This document shows, piece after piece, positions 61,880-64,000 of a stretch of DNA of 64,000 nt. A model generated the notes under the pieces. That model was not told the origin of the DNA. It saw nothing but the letters and a program-made list of their open reading frames with translations, and made no database searches. Positions within the stretch are counted from its first letter, which is position 1. The number at the start of each line of letters is the position of its first letter. Origin of the DNA: Lentibacter algarum (GTDB lineage Bacteria; Pseudomonadota; Alphaproteobacteria; Rhodobacterales; Rhodobacteraceae); the NCBI RefSeq assembly GCF_018860975.1, contig NZ_JAHKQI010000008.1, forward strand, positions 1-64,000, read 5' to 3'. A program made the translations under genes and the position numbers.

Positions 61880-63021
61880 TGTTGCGCCGTCTTTATCATG
61901 ACCAGCCCGAGAGCTTTGCTTTTACACCTGCCAACCAGACGTGGGCAGAAGGCCAAATCAGTAAATACCCCGAGGGGCGTCAGGCCTCGGCGATTATTCC
62001 GCTGTTGTGGCGCGCTCAAGAGCAAGAGGGATGGCTTAGCCGTCCGGCTATTGAAGGCGTGTGCGACATGCTGGGAATGGCTCATATCCGTGGTTTGGAA
62101 GTTGCTACATTCTACTTCATGTTTCAGCTGCAACCTGTTGGTTCTGTGGCACATTTACAGATTTGTGGCACGTTGAGCTGCATGATTTGCGGCGCAGAAG
62201 ATTTGATCGCTGTTTGCAAGGACAAGATCGCCGAGAAGCCGCATGTTCTGTCGACGGATGGTAAGTTCTCATGGGAAGAAGTGGAGTGCCTTGGAGCCTG
62301 TTCAAATGCTCCGATGGCGCAGATCGGCAAGGACTATTACGAAGATCTGACAGCTGCACGTCTTGGCGAGATCATTGATGAGCTGGCCAATGGCAAAGTG
62401 CCGGTGCCGGGGCCGCAGAACGGCCGTTACGCCGCTGAGCCACTCTCGGGCCTGACGAGTTTGACAGAGTATGATAGCGGCAAGACGCAATACAACGCCA
62501 GCGCACAGGCGGCAGTTGATCTTGGAGAGACAGTTAAGCGGATCGACGGAACCGAGGTTCCGATCCTGACGCCGTGGCTAGACCGCTCCGACAAGAACGC
62601 TGGCAAAAAGAAACCTGCAAAGGCGACGGCTAAGAAACCTGCGAAATCAGCAAAGCCGGTTGCTAAAAATCCGGATGCAAAGGCTCCGAAGACGGTCAAG
62701 GCACCGTCCAAGCCAGCCGTTGCCAAAGCAGCGCTGATTGAAAGCAAGGAAAAGAAACCGCGCACGCTGAGTGCTCCGCGCAAAGCGGGGGCAGATGACC
62801 TTAAGTTAATCAGCGGTGTCGGGCCGAAACTTGAAACAGTGCTGAACGAACTTGGTTTTTGGCATTTTGATCAGGTAGCCAAGTGGGGCACCGAAGAAAT
62901 TACTTGGGTCGATAACCGGCTCAAGTTTAAAGGCCGTATCGAACGTGATGACTGGATGGCGCAGGCCAAGATTCTAGCGAGCGGCGGTGAAACCGAGTTT
63001 TCAAAGCGCAAAAAAACGTAA
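61879..63021 (+). CDS. nuoE: NADH-quinone oxidoreductase subunit E with C-terminal Lys/Ala linker and HHH domain
   Basis: 380 aa, more than twice the usual NuoE. Residues 1-175: thioredoxin-like 2Fe-2S domain with ligands C96/C101 and C137/C141. Residues about 236-298: Lys/Ala/Pro-rich linker, low complexity. Residues about 305-370: helix-hairpin-helix fold [18 protein letters not shown] then [20 protein letters not shown], the domain found at this position in several Rhodobacterales NuoE. The linker is disordered. The HHH role is unknown; it may bind nucleic acid or another nuo subunit. Confidence 0.95.
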   Translation: MLRRLYHDQPESFAFTPANQTWAEGQISKYPEGRQASAIIPLLWRAQEQEGWLSRPAIEGVCDMLGMAHIRGLEVATFYFMFQLQPVGSVAHLQICGTLSCMICGAEDLIAVCKDKIAEKPHVLSTDGKFSWEEVECLGACSNAPMAQIGKDYYEDLTAARLGEIIDELANGKVPVPGPQNGRYAAEPLSGLTSLTEYDSGKTQYNASAQAAVDLGETVKRIDGTEVPILTPWLDRSDKNAGKKKPAKATAKKPAKSAKPVAKNPDAKAPKTVKAPSKPAVAKAALIESKEKKPRTLSAPRKAGADDLKLISGVGPKLETVLNELGFWHFDQVAKWGTEEITWVDNRLKFKGRIERDDWMAQAKILASGGETEFSKRKKT

Positions 63022-63057
63022 CGATTGTCGGTTGGTAATGTTAACGGGGGACGAACA

Positions 63058-64000
63058 ATGAAACAGAATTCGGGATTGGGCACTTGCGGCTGGATCATGT
63101 GGCTACTGGCTTTGGTTGCCGGTGTCTTTGGATATCTGGCTGCACATGGTGCAGTTGGATGGTTGCCAGCACTGCTGGTTGGTATCGCGGTTGCTGTCTT
63201 TGTGGGCTTGGTGTTGACCACCTTTGTTTGCAAAGGAGCAAAAGCGACAGGCGAGAGCGTTGCCGAAACGACAAGCAAGGCAGCTGCGGCAACTGGTGCG
63301 GCGGTCGTGGCAACCGCTGCCACAGCTGGAAGTGCAGCCAAAACCGGAGTCGAGAAAGCGAGCAGTGCTGCAGCGAGCACAGCAGCAACCGGCAAGCGCG
63401 CTGTTGAAAAAGCAGCAAGCGCACCTGCTTCATTGATGTCGGATGCTTCAAGTGACAAGCCTGTAGGAAAAGCCAAGCCAGCTGCGAAAGCCAAGCCAGC
63501 TGCGAAAGCCAAGACTGCGACCGCAACGAAAAAATCGGCGGCTAAAACCACTGGTAGCGCTGCAAAAACTGCGGCAAAGCCAGCAGCCAAAGCTAGCAAG
63601 GCTGCCTCTGGTAAAGCTGCTGCGAGCAAAACAACGGCCAAAAAGCCAGCTTCCAAGTCAACAACGAAGCCGGCGACAAAGACCGCTGCCAAGTCGACGA
63701 AACCAGCGGCAAAAACCGCAAGTAAAGCCGTTGCTAAGCCAGCAAGTAAGGCCGCGAGCAAGCCAGTAAGTAAAGCGGCAGCAAAGTCTCCGGCAAAAAC
63801 TAACACGGCAAAAACTACCACGGCAAAAGCAACTGTGGCGAAGCCTGCTGCGAAAAAGGCGGCAACAAAGGCGACTGCCACAACTGCGAAAAAACCGACT
63901 GCGAAAACTGCAGCTAAGAAGCCAACCGCCAAGACAGCAACCAAGTCGTCGACGGCAGCGAAGAAGCCACGCACTATGAAAGCACCGCGCAAGTCAGGTG
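63058..64000 (+). CDS. Two-TM protein with long histone-H1-like Lys/Ala tail (partial, runs off window)
   Basis: 314 codons are visible, no stop. Residues 10-30 and 34-58 are TM helices (WIMWLLALVAGVFGYLAA and WLPALLVGIAVAVFVGLVL) separated by a short loop, so the tail is on one side of the membrane. From about 60 onward it is Ala/Lys/Thr/Ser-rich with KAKPAAKAKPAAKA-type repeats like histone H1 or PHA-granule phasins. Near the edge it reads KKPRTMKAPRKSG, matching [13 protein letters not shown] just before the NuoE HHH domain, so an HHH domain may follow. It sits between nuoE and, presumably, nuoF. Preceded by GGGGGA. Confidence 0.75.
   Translation, partial: MKQNSGLGTCGWIMWLLALVAGVFGYLAAHGAVGWLPALLVGIAVAVFVGLVLTTFVCKGAKATGESVAETTSKAAAATGAAVVATAATAGSAAKTGVEKASSAAASTAATGKRAVEKAASAPASLMSDASSDKPVGKAKPAAKAKPAAKAKTATATKKSAAKTTGSAAKTAAKPAAKASKAASGKAAASKTTAKKPASKSTTKPATKTAAKSTKPAAKTASKAVAKPASKAASKPVSKAAAKSPAKTNTAKTTTAKATVAKPAAKKAATKATATTAKKPTAKTAAKKPTAKTATKSSTAAKKPRTMKAPRKSG

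Noticed and set aside
62871-63992. Long minus-strand reading frame (373 aa, Ala/Val/Leu-rich)
   Set aside because: It is antisense to the Lys/Ala-rich repeat gene; codon pattern GCN/AAR reads as low-complexity hydrophobics in reverse, and there is no ribosome site or family match.
1-64000. CRISPR, insertion sequence, prophage, tRNA/rRNA genes
   Set aside because: No spaced identical repeats, transposase, integrase, capsid or structural-RNA sequence was seen on either strand.

Overview
The window looks like a chromosome segment from a marine member of the Rhodobacterales (Roseobacter group, Alphaproteobacteria). Supporting features are the heterotetrameric sarcosine oxidase in the order soxB-soxD-soxA-soxG, pntA/pntB, a nuo operon whose nuoE carries a long Lys/Ala linker and a helix-hairpin-helix tail, a protein ending in a Hint domain, a DUF3422 protein, and many ATGA/TGATG start-stop overlaps. 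No rRNA, tRNA, CRISPR array, insertion sequence, integrase or phage gene is visible. No gene-free stretch exceeds 300 bases; the largest gap is the divergent region at 23614-23878.

Layout. 1-4870: dusA behind a cluster of GTATGACTT half-sites, a TauE/SafE permease, a likely 2-oxoglutarate/Fe(II) oxygenase, then on the minus strand ccmI-ruvX-DUF1289. 5023-10178: soxBDAG, oxidative demethylation of sarcosine. 10240-12444: a glutamine-amidotransferase-type hydrolase, kynA and a YjbR protein. 12521-13960: an ATTC-N8-GAAT palindrome before a metallo-beta-lactamase-fold secreted protein whose first metal motif is lost, overlapped by an isoprenylcysteine-methyltransferase-like membrane protein. 14085-19565: pntAB with a clear terminator, DUF3422, and a YeeE/YedE transporter overlapping it tail to tail. 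19780-30567: a divergent peptide-type ABC transporter (substrate-binding protein and two permeases leftward; fused double ATPase rightward) followed by three M20 amidohydrolases and an FAD-dependent amine/amino-acid oxidoreductase, which suggests uptake and breakdown of N-acylated amino acids, short peptides or opine-like compounds. 30606-34775: a capsule (KpsS-type) protein overlapping a polysaccharide sulfotransferase, then kdtA (waaA) and moaA on the other strand. 34861-39079: a small lipoprotein, a ZntB/CorA-like transporter, and a three-gene NMT1/Tau-type ABC importer. 39076-44238: an AlkD-like protein, DUF2569, glmS, glmU, and a divergent HAD phosphatase. 44412-47036: an MmgE/PrpD protein and a lone DegT-type aminotransferase. 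47209-57637: a long leucine/isovalerate catabolic operon (ivd, acyl-CoA synthetase, mccB, mccA, mvaB, liuC) with five non-pathway genes spliced in by start-stop overlaps (Cys-rich secreted protein, thermonuclease, ASCH protein, internally deleted GST, intact GST). 57746-58954: a lamin-tail/Hint protein. 59127-64000: nuoA-B-C-D-E and the start of a two-TM protein with a histone-H1-like tail, cut by the window edge.

No single new defence or biosynthetic system is evident. The most interesting items are the membrane-anchored H1-like protein sharing a junction motif with the NuoE tail, the degenerate MBL protein under a candidate persulfide-responsive operator, the capsule-sulfotransferase pair, and the interloper genes in the leucine operon. 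All calls come from reading the sequence and recalling families; no searches were run.
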